This document shows, in pieces, positions 50,779 to 59,458 of a DNA stretch of 64,000 nt. The stretch is from Nocardioides rubriscoriae (lineage in GTDB: Bacteria > Actinomycetota > Actinomycetes > Propionibacteriales > Nocardioidaceae): NCBI RefSeq assembly GCF_008087085.1, contig NZ_VIYJ01000003.1:62001-126000 (forward strand). The letters run 5' to 3'. Position numbers and translations under genes: made by a program. Under the pieces are notes generated by a model. It ran no database searches, was not told where the DNA came from, and saw only the letters and a list, made by a program, of their open reading frames with translations. The stretch's first letter is position 1. Each line of letters begins with the position of its first letter.

Positions 50779-51417
50779 GTGGCAGGGTCTCGCGTCCGGG
50801 TGGCGATCGTCGACGACTACGAGATCGTGGTCGCGGGGCTGGCGGCACTGCTGTCGCCGTTCGCCGACCGGGTCGAGGTCGTCGAGCTCGACAGCAACGT
50901 GCCGGTGATCTCCGACGTCGACGTGGTGCTCTACGACTCGTTCGCGCAGGTGCAGGGCCCCGACATCGACCTCGACGACCTCGTCGGCGGGGGCCCGGCC
51001 AAGGTGGTGGTCTTCAGCTGGAACACCTCGCCGGACCTGGTGCGGCAGACGTTCGACGCCGGCGTCCACGGCTACGTCTCGAAGGGCGTGACCCCGCAGG
51101 GCCTGGTCGACGCGCTGCTGCGGGTGCACGCCGGCGAGCGGGTGGCCCCCGAGCCCGACCCGCCGGCACGCGACGACGTCGGCGCGTGGCCCGGGGCCGA
51201 CGTCGGGCTCAGCGGGCGCGAGTCCGAGGTGCTCGCGCTGATCTGCCAGGGCCTGAGCAACGACGAGATCGCCGAGCGCCTCTTCGTCACGGTCAACACC
51301 GTCAAGACCTACATCCGCACGTGCTACCGCAAGATCGACGTCGACACCCGCACCAAGGCCGTCCTCTGGGGCCTCGAGCACGGGTTCCGTCCCGACCGGA
51401 GCCGCACGGTCACGTAG
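50779..51417 (+). CDS. Orphan LuxR/NarL-type response regulator
   Basis: A 212-residue protein. The receiver domain keeps the acidic pocket (VDD at 11-13), phospho-acceptor Asp53 (VVLYDSF) and Lys in H-G-Y-V-S-K-G. The LuxR HTH is LSGRESEVLALICQGLSNDE, then VNTVKTYIRTCYRKIDVDTR. No histidine kinase is adjacent. The GTG start has TAGGAT 6 nt upstream (50767-50772), a leaderless promoter. It may act on the divergent SDR gene, but this is only suggested by position. Confidence 0.85.
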   Translation: MAGSRVRVAIVDDYEIVVAGLAALLSPFADRVEVVELDSNVPVISDVDVVLYDSFAQVQGPDIDLDDLVGGGPAKVVVFSWNTSPDLVRQTFDAGVHGYVSKGVTPQGLVDALLRVHAGERVAPEPDPPARDDVGAWPGADVGLSGRESEVLALICQGLSNDEIAERLFVTVNTVKTYIRTCYRKIDVDTRTKAVLWGLEHGFRPDRSRTVT

Positions 51418-51496
51418 CGCCGACGCCGACGTCACCGGTCGTCGTTCCCCTCGGCAGGTGAGGGTACGAGCACGCGAGCCGCGGTTGACTCGAAGA

Positions 51497-51943
51497 ATGA
51501 GCACCCGCCGCAGGATCGTCCACGCCACCCCGCAGCAGGTCTGGGACGTGCTCGCCGACGGGTGGCTCTACCCCGTCTGGGTCGTCGGGGCCTCCCGCAT
51601 GCGCGAGGTCGAGGACCACTGGCCCGTCGCCGGCGCCAGGCTCCACCACTCCGTGGGGGTCTGGCCGGCCATGATCGACGACAACACCGAGGTGCTGCTG
51701 TCACGCCCGCCGGCCCACCTGCGTCTGCGGGCGCGGGGGTGGCCGCTGGGCGAGGCCCAGGTCGACGTCCGGATCGAGGCCCACGACCAGGGCAGCGAGG
51801 TCTCGATCACCGAGGACGCCGTCAGCGGCCCGGGCCGGCTGCTCCCCAAGCCCGCCCGCGACCTGGCGATCGGGCTGCGCAACGTCGAGACCCTGCAACG
51901 GCTCGCCTTCATCGCGGAGAACCGCGCCGACTCGCTGCGATGA
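51497..51943 (+). CDS. SRPBCC-family (polyketide cyclase/START-like) protein
   Basis: A 148-residue SRPBCC domain: V-H-A-T-P-Q-Q-V-W-D-V-L-A-D-G-W-L-Y-P-V-W, W-P-V-A-G-A-R-L-H-H-S-V-G-V-W-P and a long C-terminal helix. These domains bind hydrophobic ligands. The stop overlaps the following flavoprotein start (ATGA), so the two proteins probably act together on a lipid-like substrate. Confidence 0.82.
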   Translation: MSTRRRIVHATPQQVWDVLADGWLYPVWVVGASRMREVEDHWPVAGARLHHSVGVWPAMIDDNTEVLLSRPPAHLRLRARGWPLGEAQVDVRIEAHDQGSEVSITEDAVSGPGRLLPKPARDLAIGLRNVETLQRLAFIAENRADSLR

Positions 51944-53523
51944 CCTCCCACGACGCCGTCGTCGTCGGCGCCGGGCCCAACGGTCTGGTCGCGGCCAACC
52001 ACCTGGTCGACGCCGGCTGGTCCGTGCTCGTCGTCGAGGCGCAGGACGAGGTCGGGGGAGCGGTCCGCAGCGACCGCGAGCTGCACCCCGACTTCGTGCA
52101 GGACACGTTCAGCGCGTTCTACCCGCTGTCGCCCGCGTCGGCGGCCCTCGCACCGCTGCGGCTCGAGGAGCACGGCCTGGCCTGGTCGCACGCACCCGCC
52201 GTGCTCGGCCACCCGCTGCCCGACGGGCGCTGGGCGGTCCTGCACCGCGACCGTGAGATCACCGCGGGACTGATGGACGAGCAGCACCCCGGCGACGGCG
52301 AGGCCTGGCACGAGCTGTGCGCGCTGTGGGACCGGATCGGCGACCCGGTCGTGGCCGGCCTGACGGGCCCGTTCCCGCCGGTCCGGGCCGGACTGCGGAT
52401 GCTCGCGCGGTTGCGCTCGGCCGGAGGCCTCGACCTCGTGCGCACCCTGCTCACCCCGGCGACCGCGCTCGGCGAGCACCGCTTCGGCGGCGACGCCGCG
52501 GGCCTGCTCCTCAGCGGCAACGCGGGGCACGCCGACATCCCCATCGGCTCGCCCGGCTCAGGACTCTTCGGTCTGCTGCTGACGATGCTCGGGCAGACCG
52601 TGGGCTTCCCGGTGCCCGTCGGCGGCGCGGGCGAGCTGTCGGCCGCACTGCGTCGGCGGCTCGAGTCGCGCGGCGGGGAGGTGGTCACCGGGGCCGAGGT
52701 CACCTCGATCCTCGTCCAGGACCGCACAGCGAGAGCAGTGCTCACCGAGCACGGCGTCCGACACGACGCACGACGGGCCGTCGTCGCCGACGTGTCCGCG
52801 CTGCGGCTGTTCAACCGGCTCCTGGCCCCCGGCGACGTGCCGCCCCGGGTCGTCCGCGGCATGAGGTCCTTCGAGCTCGACCCGGGCACCGTCAAGGTCG
52901 ACTGGGCCCTCAGCGGCCCGGTGCCGTGGGCCAGCCCGCCGCCGTACGCCCCGGGGACCGTGCACGTCGCCGACTCCGTCGACCAGATGGGACGAGCGCT
53001 CGCCCAGGTGGCCTCCCACACCATCCCGGCCGACCCGTTCTTGCTCACCGGTCAGATGACGACCAGCGATCCCACCCGCTCGCCCGCCGGCACCGAGTCC
53101 TTCTGGGCCTACACCCACGTGCCGCAGTCGGACGCCCCCGTCACCGACGAGCTCGGCGAGATCACCGGACGCTGGGACCGCGACGACTGCGAGCGCTTCG
53201 GCGACCGCATCCAGGCCCGCATCGAGCGCCTGGCTCCCGGGTTCGGCTCCCGCCTCGTGGGACGCCGGGTGCTCGGACCCCGCGAGCTCGAGGCGCGCGA
53301 CGCCAACCTCATCGGCGGCTCGCTCAACGGCGGCACGGCCCAGCTGCACCAGGAGCTCGTCCTGCGCCCCGTCCCCGCCCTGTGGGGACGGCCCGAGACC
53401 GGCGTACGACGGCTCTACCTCGGCTCGGCCTCGGCCCACCCCGGTGGCGGCGTGCACGGCGCACCCGGGGCCAACGCGGCGCGGGCCGCGCTGCTGCACC
53501 ACCGCAGTCACCTGCGCAGGTGA
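51940..53523 (+). CDS. CrtI-like NAD(P)/FAD-dependent oxidoreductase
   Basis: A 527-residue flavoprotein of the phytoene-desaturase-like group: AVVVGAGPNGLVAANHLVDAGWSVLVVEA, GGAVRSDRELHPDFVQDTFS, P-V-G-G-A-G-E-L-S-A-A-L-R-R-R, and the C-terminal LYLGSASAHPGGGVHGAPG motif. Such proteins are often named 'NAD(P)/FAD-dependent oxidoreductase' in actinobacteria and are not proven carotenoid enzymes. Being alone with an SRPBCC protein, a carotenoid role is not supported by context. Confidence 0.82.
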   Translation: MTSHDAVVVGAGPNGLVAANHLVDAGWSVLVVEAQDEVGGAVRSDRELHPDFVQDTFSAFYPLSPASAALAPLRLEEHGLAWSHAPAVLGHPLPDGRWAVLHRDREITAGLMDEQHPGDGEAWHELCALWDRIGDPVVAGLTGPFPPVRAGLRMLARLRSAGGLDLVRTLLTPATALGEHRFGGDAAGLLLSGNAGHADIPIGSPGSGLFGLLLTMLGQTVGFPVPVGGAGELSAALRRRLESRGGEVVTGAEVTSILVQDRTARAVLTEHGVRHDARRAVVADVSALRLFNRLLAPGDVPPRVVRGMRSFELDPGTVKVDWALSGPVPWASPPPYAPGTVHVADSVDQMGRALAQVASHTIPADPFLLTGQMTTSDPTRSPAGTESFWAYTHVPQSDAPVTDELGEITGRWDRDDCERFGDRIQARIERLAPGFGSRLVGRRVLGPRELEARDANLIGGSLNGGTAQLHQELVLRPVPALWGRPETGVRRLYLGSASAHPGGGVHGAPGANAARAALLHHRSHLRR

Positions 53524-53579
53524 GGGTCAGCCCTTCGGCGCTGGGCACCGGGACCCCACGTCAACCGAAGGGATGCCCC

Positions 53580-54242
53580 ATGACTGACACCACCATGACC
53601 GACCACACCCGGGCCGCCGCGGCCACCGCGGCCGACGAGGGCAAGCACGTCGCCGGCGTCGCCCAGGGCGAGGCCACCAAGGTCGTCGGCGAGGCCGCCG
53701 CCCAGGCCCGGTCGCTGGCCGGCGAGGCCACGACCCAGGTCGCCGAGCAGGTCGCCGACCAGACCCGCGTACAGCGCGACAAGCTCGTCGGCACGCTCGG
53801 CTCCCTGGGCGACGACCTCGACCAGATGGCCGAGCGCGGCAACGGCGGCCTGGCCGCCGACGTGGCCCGCGAGGTCGCCGGGCACGCCCGGTCCCTGACC
53901 TCCTACCTCGACGGCCGCGAGCCGGGGGACCTGCTCGAGGACGTGCGCGACTTCGCGCGTCGCCGTCCGGGCACCTTCCTGCTCGGGGCCCTGGCCGCCG
54001 GCGTCGTCGCCGGTCGGCTGGCGCGCGGCGTCAAGGACGCCGGCCCCACCTCGTCGCCGTCCAGCCCAGCGCAGCCGCAGGTGCCCGCACCGACCTTCGG
54101 CACCACGCCGCCGGTCAGCCCTGCGGTGACCTCCGAGCCGGGCTTCCCGCCGCCCGCCGCCGCCCCCGCCTTCGCGACCCCGCCGGCGTACGCCGGTGGT
54201 CAGGCGGACGGCTTCGGCACCCAGCCCGGGTCGCCTGCGTGA
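53580..54242 (+). CDS. Ala-rich coiled-coil/membrane-anchored protein, cell-envelope operon
   Basis: A 220-residue protein. Residues 10-115 are an Ala/Gln/Glu/Thr-rich helical segment with few hydrophobics, like LEA-type or coiled-coil stress proteins. R-R-P-G-T-F-L-L-G-A-L-A-A-G-V-V-A-G-R-L-A-R-G is a short membrane helix that characterises proteins encoded next to Holin-X/DUF3618 genes. The tail is Pro/Ala-rich. The GTGA overlap leads into the Holin-X gene. No catalytic motifs. Confidence 0.75.
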   Translation: MTDTTMTDHTRAAAATAADEGKHVAGVAQGEATKVVGEAAAQARSLAGEATTQVAEQVADQTRVQRDKLVGTLGSLGDDLDQMAERGNGGLAADVAREVAGHARSLTSYLDGREPGDLLEDVRDFARRRPGTFLLGALAAGVVAGRLARGVKDAGPTSSPSSPAQPQVPAPTFGTTPPVSPAVTSEPGFPPPAAAPAFATPPAYAGGQADGFGTQPGSPA

Positions 54243-54685
54243 GCGCGGCCGACCCGTACGCCGGCAGCCAGGCCGTCGGCGCGACGCACGATCCCGACGT
54301 CTCCGCCGGCACCCGCAGCCTCGGCGAGATCGTCGGCGAGGTCACCGACGACCTCAGCACGCTGATGAAGCAGGAGCTCGAGCTCGCCAAGGTCGAGCTC
54401 AAGCAGGAGGCGACCAAGGCGGGCAAGGGCGCCGGCATGCTCGTCGGCGCCGCCCTCGGCGGCCTGATGCTGCTCGTCTTCCTGTCGCTGGCGCTGATGT
54501 GGCTCCTCGACGACTTCCTCATGCTCGAGCTCGCGGCGTTCATCGTCGCCCTGCTCTGGGGTGCCGTGGCCGCGACGCTGGCCGTGCTCGGTCGCAAGCA
54601 CCTCAAGAACGCCAACCCGCAGCTGCCGAAGACGCAGCAGACACTCCAGGAGGACGCACGATGGGCCAAGACACAGACCAGCTGA
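54239..54685 (+). CDS. Actinobacterial Holin-X-like membrane protein (holin superfamily III)
   Basis: A 148-residue protein: L-G-E-I-V-G-E-V-T-D-D-L-S-T-L-M-K-Q-E-L-E-L-A-K-V-E-L amphipathic stretch, then GMLVGAALGGLMLLVFLSLA and LAAFIVALLWGAVAATLAVL helices. This is the Phage_holin_3_6 / DUF1469 (Holin-X) pattern, chromosomally encoded and not phage-associated here. It is the middle gene of the set; the next gene's ATG lies 25 nt inside its end. Confidence 0.85.
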   Translation: MSAADPYAGSQAVGATHDPDVSAGTRSLGEIVGEVTDDLSTLMKQELELAKVELKQEATKAGKGAGMLVGAALGGLMLLVFLSLALMWLLDDFLMLELAAFIVALLWGAVAATLAVLGRKHLKNANPQLPKTQQTLQEDARWAKTQTS

Positions 54686-55200
54686 CCACCGACATCGCGG
54701 ACACCCGCGACCGGATGAGCACCCACCTCGACGAGCTGCAGGACAAGGTCAGCCCGGCGGCCATCGTCGATCGGCGCAAGCAGGCCGCCCGCGCCAAGGT
54801 CGGGGGCCTGAGGGAGAAGGCCCTCGGCACCGCGCGCTCGGCCAACGACGCCACGCCGTCGGCGTCCGACGCGGCCGACACCGCCAGGCAGCAGTTCCAG
54901 GGCGCGCCCCTGGCCGCCGGTCTGGCCGCCTTCGGGCTCGGCATGGTCGTCGCGGCGCTCGTGCCGGCCAGCGAGGCCGAGTCCCGTGCCGCCGTCCAGG
55001 TCAAGGACGCCGTGCAGGACAAGGCCCAGCCGCTCGTGGACGACGCCAAGCAGGCGGCGACCGAGCTCGGTGCGGACCTCAAGGACAGCGCCGCCTCCTC
55101 GGCCCAGCAGGTCAAGGACGTCGGTACCGACGCCGTGGGCACCGTCAAGGACGAGGGGCGGTCCTCGGCTGCCTCGGTGGGGAGCGAGGTGGCCCCATGA
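54661..55200 (+). CDS. DUF3618 protein
   Basis: A 179-residue protein: L-T-T-D-I-A-D-T-R-D-R-M-S-T-H-L-D-E-L-Q-D-K-V-S-P, the DUF3618 core, a central hydrophobic LAAGLAAFGLGMVVAALVPA helix and an Ala-rich helical tail (K-D-x-A-x repeats). Usually paired with Holin-X genes in actinobacteria. Start at 54661 overlaps the upstream CDS by 25 nt; CAGGAGG about 10 nt upstream (54646-54652) serves as SD. It is followed by a strong terminator. Confidence 0.85.
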   Translation: MGQDTDQLTTDIADTRDRMSTHLDELQDKVSPAAIVDRRKQAARAKVGGLREKALGTARSANDATPSASDAADTARQQFQGAPLAAGLAAFGLGMVVAALVPASEAESRAAVQVKDAVQDKAQPLVDDAKQAATELGADLKDSAASSAQQVKDVGTDAVGTVKDEGRSSAASVGSEVAP

Positions 55201-55225
55201 CCGACGCACGCCACATCTGACACGC

Positions 55226-55258
55226 GGGGCTCCCGTCGACCTGGTCGACGGGAGCCCC
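55226..55258. terminator. Strong terminator after DUF3618
   Basis: GGGGCTCCCGTCGACC and its exact complement GGTCGACGGGAGCCCC are separated by a single T, so the real stem is about 13 bp with a small loop. Confidence 0.75.
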
Positions 55259-55303
55259 TGCGCCGTCCCACCCCCGACCCGTCTCCACGTGAGGACACGA
55301 CCC

Positions 55304-55954
55304 ATGAGCACCACCCCGACCGGATCCGACCGCACCACGCACCAGCCCGCCGTCAGCGAGCCCGTGCCCCCGACCGCCATCACAACACAGGGCCGGCGCG
55401 AGGTCGTGGACCGGGAGAAGCAGGAGCACGGCGGGGTCAAGGTCGGCTCCGCGTTCTTCGGCTGGGTGACTGCCACCGGCATCGCTGTCCTGCTCACCGC
55501 CGTCCTGGTCGCCGCCGGGACCGCCATCGGCCTGGCCGCGGTGGACGACCTCGACCAGGTCACCGACAGCGCCTCCGACCAGGTGGACACGATCGGGCTG
55601 GTCGGAGGCATCGCCCTGCTCGTGGTGGTCTTCCTCGCCTACGTCTGCGGCGGCTACGTGGCCGGGCGGATGGCTCGGTTCGACGGGCTGCGCCAGGGTC
55701 TCGCGGTCTGGCTCTGGGCCGTCCTGGTCGCGGTGGTGGTCGCGGTCGTCGCGGCGGTCGCCGGCTCGAGGTACGACGTGCTCTCCCAGCTCAACAGCTT
55801 CCCCCGGATCCCGCTCGACGCGGGTGACGTGACCACCGGCGGCCTGGTGGCCCTCGGCGCCGTCGCCGCTGCCAGCCTCGTCGGCGCCCTCCTCGGTGGC
55901 GTGCTCGGCATGCGCTTCCACCGCTCGGTGGACCGGACCGGACTGGGTGACTGA
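55304..55954 (+). CDS. Multi-TM membrane protein of unknown function
   Basis: A 216-residue protein: a polar 50-residue N-terminus (Pro/Thr/Gln) then five hydrophobic segments (SAFFGWVTATGIAVLLTAVL, TIGLVGGIALLVVVFLAYV, LAVWLWAVLVAVVVAVVAAV, VALGAVAAASLVGALLGGVL). Known in actinobacteria as 'TIGR04086-like / YrzE-type membrane protein', which I cannot confirm. It overlaps the next small gene by 8 nt. Confidence 0.7.
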   Translation: MSTTPTGSDRTTHQPAVSEPVPPTAITTQGRREVVDREKQEHGGVKVGSAFFGWVTATGIAVLLTAVLVAAGTAIGLAAVDDLDQVTDSASDQVDTIGLVGGIALLVVVFLAYVCGGYVAGRMARFDGLRQGLAVWLWAVLVAVVVAVVAAVAGSRYDVLSQLNSFPRIPLDAGDVTTGGLVALGAVAAASLVGALLGGVLGMRFHRSVDRTGLGD

Positions 55955-56231
55955 GCGCGACCGCGTGCGGGCGCCGGGGACGACCGCCTCGGTCGAGCCG
56001 GGCGCCCGGTCCGGCCACGTGCTGCTGTGGGCCGGACCGGTGGCCGCCTTCGTCGTCGCCCTGCTGCTGGCCCCGGACCGCGGACCCGGCAGCCCGGCGC
56101 CGCGGTTCCCGCAACCGGTGGGGTCGGTCACCGCAGACCGTGCCGGGGACCCTGGTGACGACGTGTCGTCGCCCCTCAGCCCGGGACCCGTGCCGCAGCC
56201 GGCGCGCCGCCGCACCGTCGACCCGCACTGA
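55947..56231 (+). CDS. Small single-TM protein
   Basis: A 94-residue ORF starting at a GTG overlapping the previous stop. It has one hydrophobic helix (GHVLLWAGPVAAFVVALLLA) and a Pro/Ser/Gly-rich C-terminus. Probably membrane-anchored; function unknown. The reading frame is consistent with actinobacterial codon use but support is limited. Confidence 0.45.
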   Translation: MTERDRVRAPGTTASVEPGARSGHVLLWAGPVAAFVVALLLAPDRGPGSPAPRFPQPVGSVTADRAGDPGDDVSSPLSPGPVPQPARRRTVDPH

Positions 56232-56279
56232 CCTGCGGCGCAGGCCCGCACGGATCCACCGCACGGATCCATCGTGCAG

Positions 56280-56312
56280 ACGACCCCGCCAGGAAGAACC
56301 TGACGGGGTCGT
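56280..56312. terminator. Hairpin between convergent genes
   Basis: ACGACCCCGCCAGG pairs with CCTGACGGGGTCGT (one mismatch) around loop AAGAA. Located between the small TM gene and the convergent gene ending at 56348. Confidence 0.7.
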
Positions 56313-56347
56313 CGTACGTCGTCCCGCCCTCGACGGGCGGGAGTGGC

Positions 56348-56665
56348 TCAGCGGGTGGTGCGCACGCCCGCGGCGTCGTGCCGGTCGGCGTCGAAGAAGT
56401 CGCGGCTCCCGGCCTTCGCCAGGCCCCGGGCGATCATGTAGCCGATGGTCAGGTAGGTGATGTAGCGCATGGCCTCGGAGCCCCCGAAGGAGTCCCCGCC
56501 CGGGGCGTCGCCGTTGTCGCCGATGACGACCGCGGTCACGATGACGGCGAGGACCGCGGCCACGTAGGCGTAGAGCTCTGTCGTCTTGGTCGACGACTTG
56601 GTCTCGGTGCTGATGCGCCGGCCGTTGTCGGTCAGGTGGTGGTCGTTCAGGTGGTTGTCGGTCAT
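56348..56665 (-). CDS. Small membrane protein (two TM)
   Basis: A 105-residue protein with a polar His/Asn/Thr-rich N-terminus, helix Y-A-Y-V-A-A-V-L-A-V-I-V-T-A-V-V-I-G and helix M-R-Y-I-T-Y-L-T-I-G-Y-M-I-A-R-G-L-A-K-A-G-S-R-D. The TIGYMIARGLAK-GSR ending is a recurrent feature of small actinobacterial membrane proteins. The 250-nt gap to 56915 contains no further ORF I would support; it probably holds the divergent promoters. Confidence 0.65.
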   Translation of the reverse strand: MTDNHLNDHHLTDNGRRISTETKSSTKTTELYAYVAAVLAVIVTAVVIGDNGDAPGGDSFGGSEAMRYITYLTIGYMIARGLAKAGSRDFFDADRHDAAGVRTTR

Positions 56666-56914
56666 GTGATCTTCCGTCCTCTGGTGCGGCCCCGGCGGTG
56701 CCAGTCCCGCGAGCATCGGGTGGCGGGACACGTGTGGTGCTCGTGCTGCCCGGTACCCGCACCCGGGGACTTGGTCGCTCTCGGCGCGGTGACCCCCGCC
56801 ACAGCCGGAGGGGCCACGACCGCCACGGGTGGGGGCCCGGACCCTTCTCACCCGACGGTGTCTGTCGCACCGGGTTGCGCGCGCCCACGATGGGAAGTGA
56901 CGAGAGGACCAGCG

Positions 56915-57187
56915 ATGCCTGCAGCCGACAAGCCCGGACCCAGCGTGAAGGACGACGAGACCTACGAGGCCTTGCGTCGTGAGGGCAACAGCAAGCAGAA
57001 GTCGGCCCGCATCGCCAACGCCAAGGCCCGCGACGGCGCTGAGGCGGTCGGGCGCCGCGGCGGCCAAGCCGGGTCCTACGACGACTGGACCGTGGCCGAG
57101 CTCCGCAAGCGGGCCGCCGAGCTCGGCGTCGAGGGCCGCTCGTCGATGACCAAGGCCGAGTTGATCGAGGCGCTGCGCACCACCTGA
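56915..57187 (+). CDS. Rho-N / SAP-like small protein (DUF7218-type)
   Basis: A 90-residue protein. N-terminal KDDETYEALRREGNSKQKSA resembles the plasmid-stabilisation/'ribosomal' family often found fused to a SAP or Rho-N domain; the C-terminal W-T-V-A-E-L-R-K-R-A-A-E-L-G-V-E-G-R-S-S-M-T-K-A-E-L-I-E-A-L-R is a clear Rho_N/SAP-like nucleic-acid-binding helix-extended-helix. Likely DNA- or RNA-binding; function unknown. GAGAGGACC precedes the ATG. Confidence 0.78.
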   Translation: MPAADKPGPSVKDDETYEALRREGNSKQKSARIANAKARDGAEAVGRRGGQAGSYDDWTVAELRKRAAELGVEGRSSMTKAELIEALRTT

Positions 57188-57249
57188 GCGAGCCCGGGCG
57201 TCACCCGTCCGAGTGAGTGCACGGGCGCTGATCGTGGGTACCGGCTGGC

Positions 57250-58389
57250 GTGACCTCCCTCGCCGTTCCCGACACGACCCCGCGCCGGGTCGTCGTCGCC
57301 TCCGTGCCCGCCGGGCACGTCTACGTCCGCCACCTCGCTCCCGAGTCCGGCGACGGGCCCGTTCGCCTCGTCGACCCGCCGCCCCTCGGCGTACGCCGTG
57401 CCCCCAGCGGGCAGTGGTGGCCGCCGGCGATGCTCGACCCCGGCTGGGTCGACACCCACGGCCACGGGCTCGACGTCTTCCACCTGCACTTCGGGTTCGA
57501 CGCCCTGGCTTCGCGCGACCTCGAGCGGATCGTCGCGGCGCTGCGCCGCACCGCGACCCCACTGGTCTACACCGTCCACGACCTGCGCAACCCGCACCAC
57601 CCCGACCGCGCCGCGCACGACGCGCTGCTCGACGTGCTGGTGCCGGCCGCCGACGCTCTGGTCACCCTCACCCCGGGGGCCGCCGACGAGATCGCCCGAC
57701 GCTGGGGCCGCGACGCCCTGGTCGTGCCGCACCCGCACGTGGTGCCGTTCGACACGATGCGTGAGGTGCGCGAGGCCCGTGACGTCCGCGCGGACCGCCC
57801 TTTCCGGGTCGGTCTCCACCTCAAGAGCCTGCGCGCCTCGATGGACCCGGTCGCGGTGCTGCCGACGCTGGTCGACACCGTCGCGGACCTGCCCGACGCC
57901 GTGCTCCAGGTCAACGCGCACCGCGACGTCCTCGACCCCGCCGGGGCCCGCCACGACGCGGGCCTGGCGCGCCTGCTGCGTGGCTACCTCGACGCCGGGC
58001 GCCTCGAGCTCGAGGTGCACGACTACCTCTCCGACGCCGCCCTGTTCTCCTACCTCGCCCGGCTCGACGTCTCCGTGCTGCCCTACCGCTTCGGGACGCA
58101 CTCGGGCTGGCTCGAGACGTGCCGCGACCTCGGCACGACCGTGGTCGCCCCGAGCTGCGGCTACTACGCCGACCAGGGCCCGGTGCTGGGCTACCGCCTC
58201 GACGAGGACGGCTACGACCCCGCGACGCTCGCCGCCGCCGTACGCCGGGCGCACGCGGAGCGGCCCGACCTCGGCACCACGGTCGCCGACCGGCGCCGCC
58301 AGCGCCAGGACGTCGCCGACGCGCACGACCGGCTCTACCGCTCGCTGCTGTCGACGACGGCGGACACGACGACGGCCGGGCGGGCCTGA
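57250..58389 (+). CDS. Glycosyltransferase, GT-B fold (GT1/GT4-like), gene 1 of 4
   Basis: A 379-residue protein: H-L-H-F-G-F-D-A-L, TPLVYTVHDLRNPHHPDRAAHD, V-V-P-H-P-H-V-V-P-F, F-R-V-G-L-H-L-K-S-L-R. These are acceptor- and donor-domain features of GT4-like enzymes. It begins a four-gene glycosyltransferase operon (57250-61274). Start at GTG 57250; a downstream Met is also possible. Substrate unknown. Confidence 0.75.
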   Translation: MTSLAVPDTTPRRVVVASVPAGHVYVRHLAPESGDGPVRLVDPPPLGVRRAPSGQWWPPAMLDPGWVDTHGHGLDVFHLHFGFDALASRDLERIVAALRRTATPLVYTVHDLRNPHHPDRAAHDALLDVLVPAADALVTLTPGAADEIARRWGRDALVVPHPHVVPFDTMREVREARDVRADRPFRVGLHLKSLRASMDPVAVLPTLVDTVADLPDAVLQVNAHRDVLDPAGARHDAGLARLLRGYLDAGRLELEVHDYLSDAALFSYLARLDVSVLPYRFGTHSGWLETCRDLGTTVVAPSCGYYADQGPVLGYRLDEDGYDPATLAAAVRRAHAERPDLGTTVADRRRQRQDVADAHDRLYRSLLSTTADTTTAGRA

Positions 58390-58390
58390 C

Positions 58391-59458
58391 GTGCGGATCT
58401 GCCTGGTGGCCTCGAGCCGCTTCCCGATCAGCGAGCCCTTCGCCGGTGGGCTGGAGTCGATGACGCACGTGCTCGCGACGGCCCTGCTGGAGCGCGGCCA
58501 CGACGTGACGCTGTTCGCTGCGCCCGGCTCCGACCCCGCGCTGCCGGTCGAGCTGCTCGCGCCCGACACGTTCACCCCGAGCGCGGCGGCGCTGGCCGAC
58601 GCCCACGCCCCGAGCGCGACCTGGTTGGCCGAGCACCACGCCTACCTCGGGCTGATGCTGCGCCTGTCGCGCACCGGTGCCGACGAGTTCGACGTCGTGC
58701 ACAACAACAGCCTGCACCACCTGCCGGTGGCGATGGCCTCGACGCTGAGCCTGCCGCTGCTGACGACCCTGCACACGCCGCCGCTGCCGTTCGTCGAGTC
58801 GGCCATCCACCTCGAGGAGGTCGCGTCGGCCTTCGTCGCGGTCAGCGCCTTCACCGCCGACGCCTGGTCGCACGTCGTGGGCAGCTCGGTGATCCACAAC
58901 GGCATCGACCTGGCCCGCTGGCGCTTCGGGCTCGGCGGGGGCCCGGCGGTGTGGTCGGGCCGGCTGGTGCCGGAGAAGGCCCCGCACGAGGCCATCGACG
59001 CCTGCCGCCTGGCGGGCGTGCCCCTGGTGCTGGTCGGTCCGGTCCACGACCGCCGCTACTACCGCGACGAGGTCGAGCCACGTCTCGGCCGTGGGGTCGA
59101 GTACCGCGGCCACCTCGACCACCGCGAGCTCACGCACCTGCTGCGTGCCGCGTCGGTGGCCGTGGTGACCCCCGGCTGGGACGAGCCCTACGGCCTGGTC
59201 GCCTCCGAGGCGATGGCGTCGGGCACCCCCGTCGCCGGCTACGCCCGTGGCGCGCTGCCCGAGGTCGTCGGCGCCACCGGTGGGGTCCTGGTCCAGGGGG
59301 GCGACGTCGTCGCCCTGGCCGCGGCGGTGCGCTCGGCCCGCCGCCTCGACCGCGCCGCCGTACGCCGCCACGCCGAGCTGACGTGCTCGCTGGAGCGGAT
59401 GGTCGACGCCTACGAGGACCTCTACGCCGCGCTCGTCGACGAGTCGGTCGCCGCATGA
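58391..59458 (+). CDS. GT4-family glycosyltransferase, gene 2 of 4
   Basis: A 355-residue GT4 protein: GGLESMTHVLATALLERGHDVTLFA, D-V-V-H-N-N-S-L-H-H, FVAVSAFTADAW, V-I-H-N-G-I-D-L, W-S-G-R-L-V-P-E-K-A-P-H-E-A-I-D-A, and the donor-site signature P-Y-G-L-V-A-S-E-A-M-A-S-G-T-P-V-A (E-x7-E type). Starts 1 nt after the preceding stop. The 59458 stop overlaps the next start (ATGA). Confidence 0.9.
   Translation: MRICLVASSRFPISEPFAGGLESMTHVLATALLERGHDVTLFAAPGSDPALPVELLAPDTFTPSAAALADAHAPSATWLAEHHAYLGLMLRLSRTGADEFDVVHNNSLHHLPVAMASTLSLPLLTTLHTPPLPFVESAIHLEEVASAFVAVSAFTADAWSHVVGSSVIHNGIDLARWRFGLGGGPAVWSGRLVPEKAPHEAIDACRLAGVPLVLVGPVHDRRYYRDEVEPRLGRGVEYRGHLDHRELTHLLRAASVAVVTPGWDEPYGLVASEAMASGTPVAGYARGALPEVVGATGGVLVQGGDVVALAAAVRSARRLDRAAVRRHAELTCSLERMVDAYEDLYAALVDESVAA

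Noticed and set aside
51940..53523. Carotenoid desaturase supporting retinal synthesis
   Set aside because: CrtI-like fold only; no crtB/crtE/crtY or retinal dioxygenase near it, and it pairs with an SRPBCC gene.
54239..55200. Prophage lysis module
   Set aside because: Holin-X and DUF3618 are chromosomal actinobacterial families; no endolysin, terminase or structural phage genes are present.
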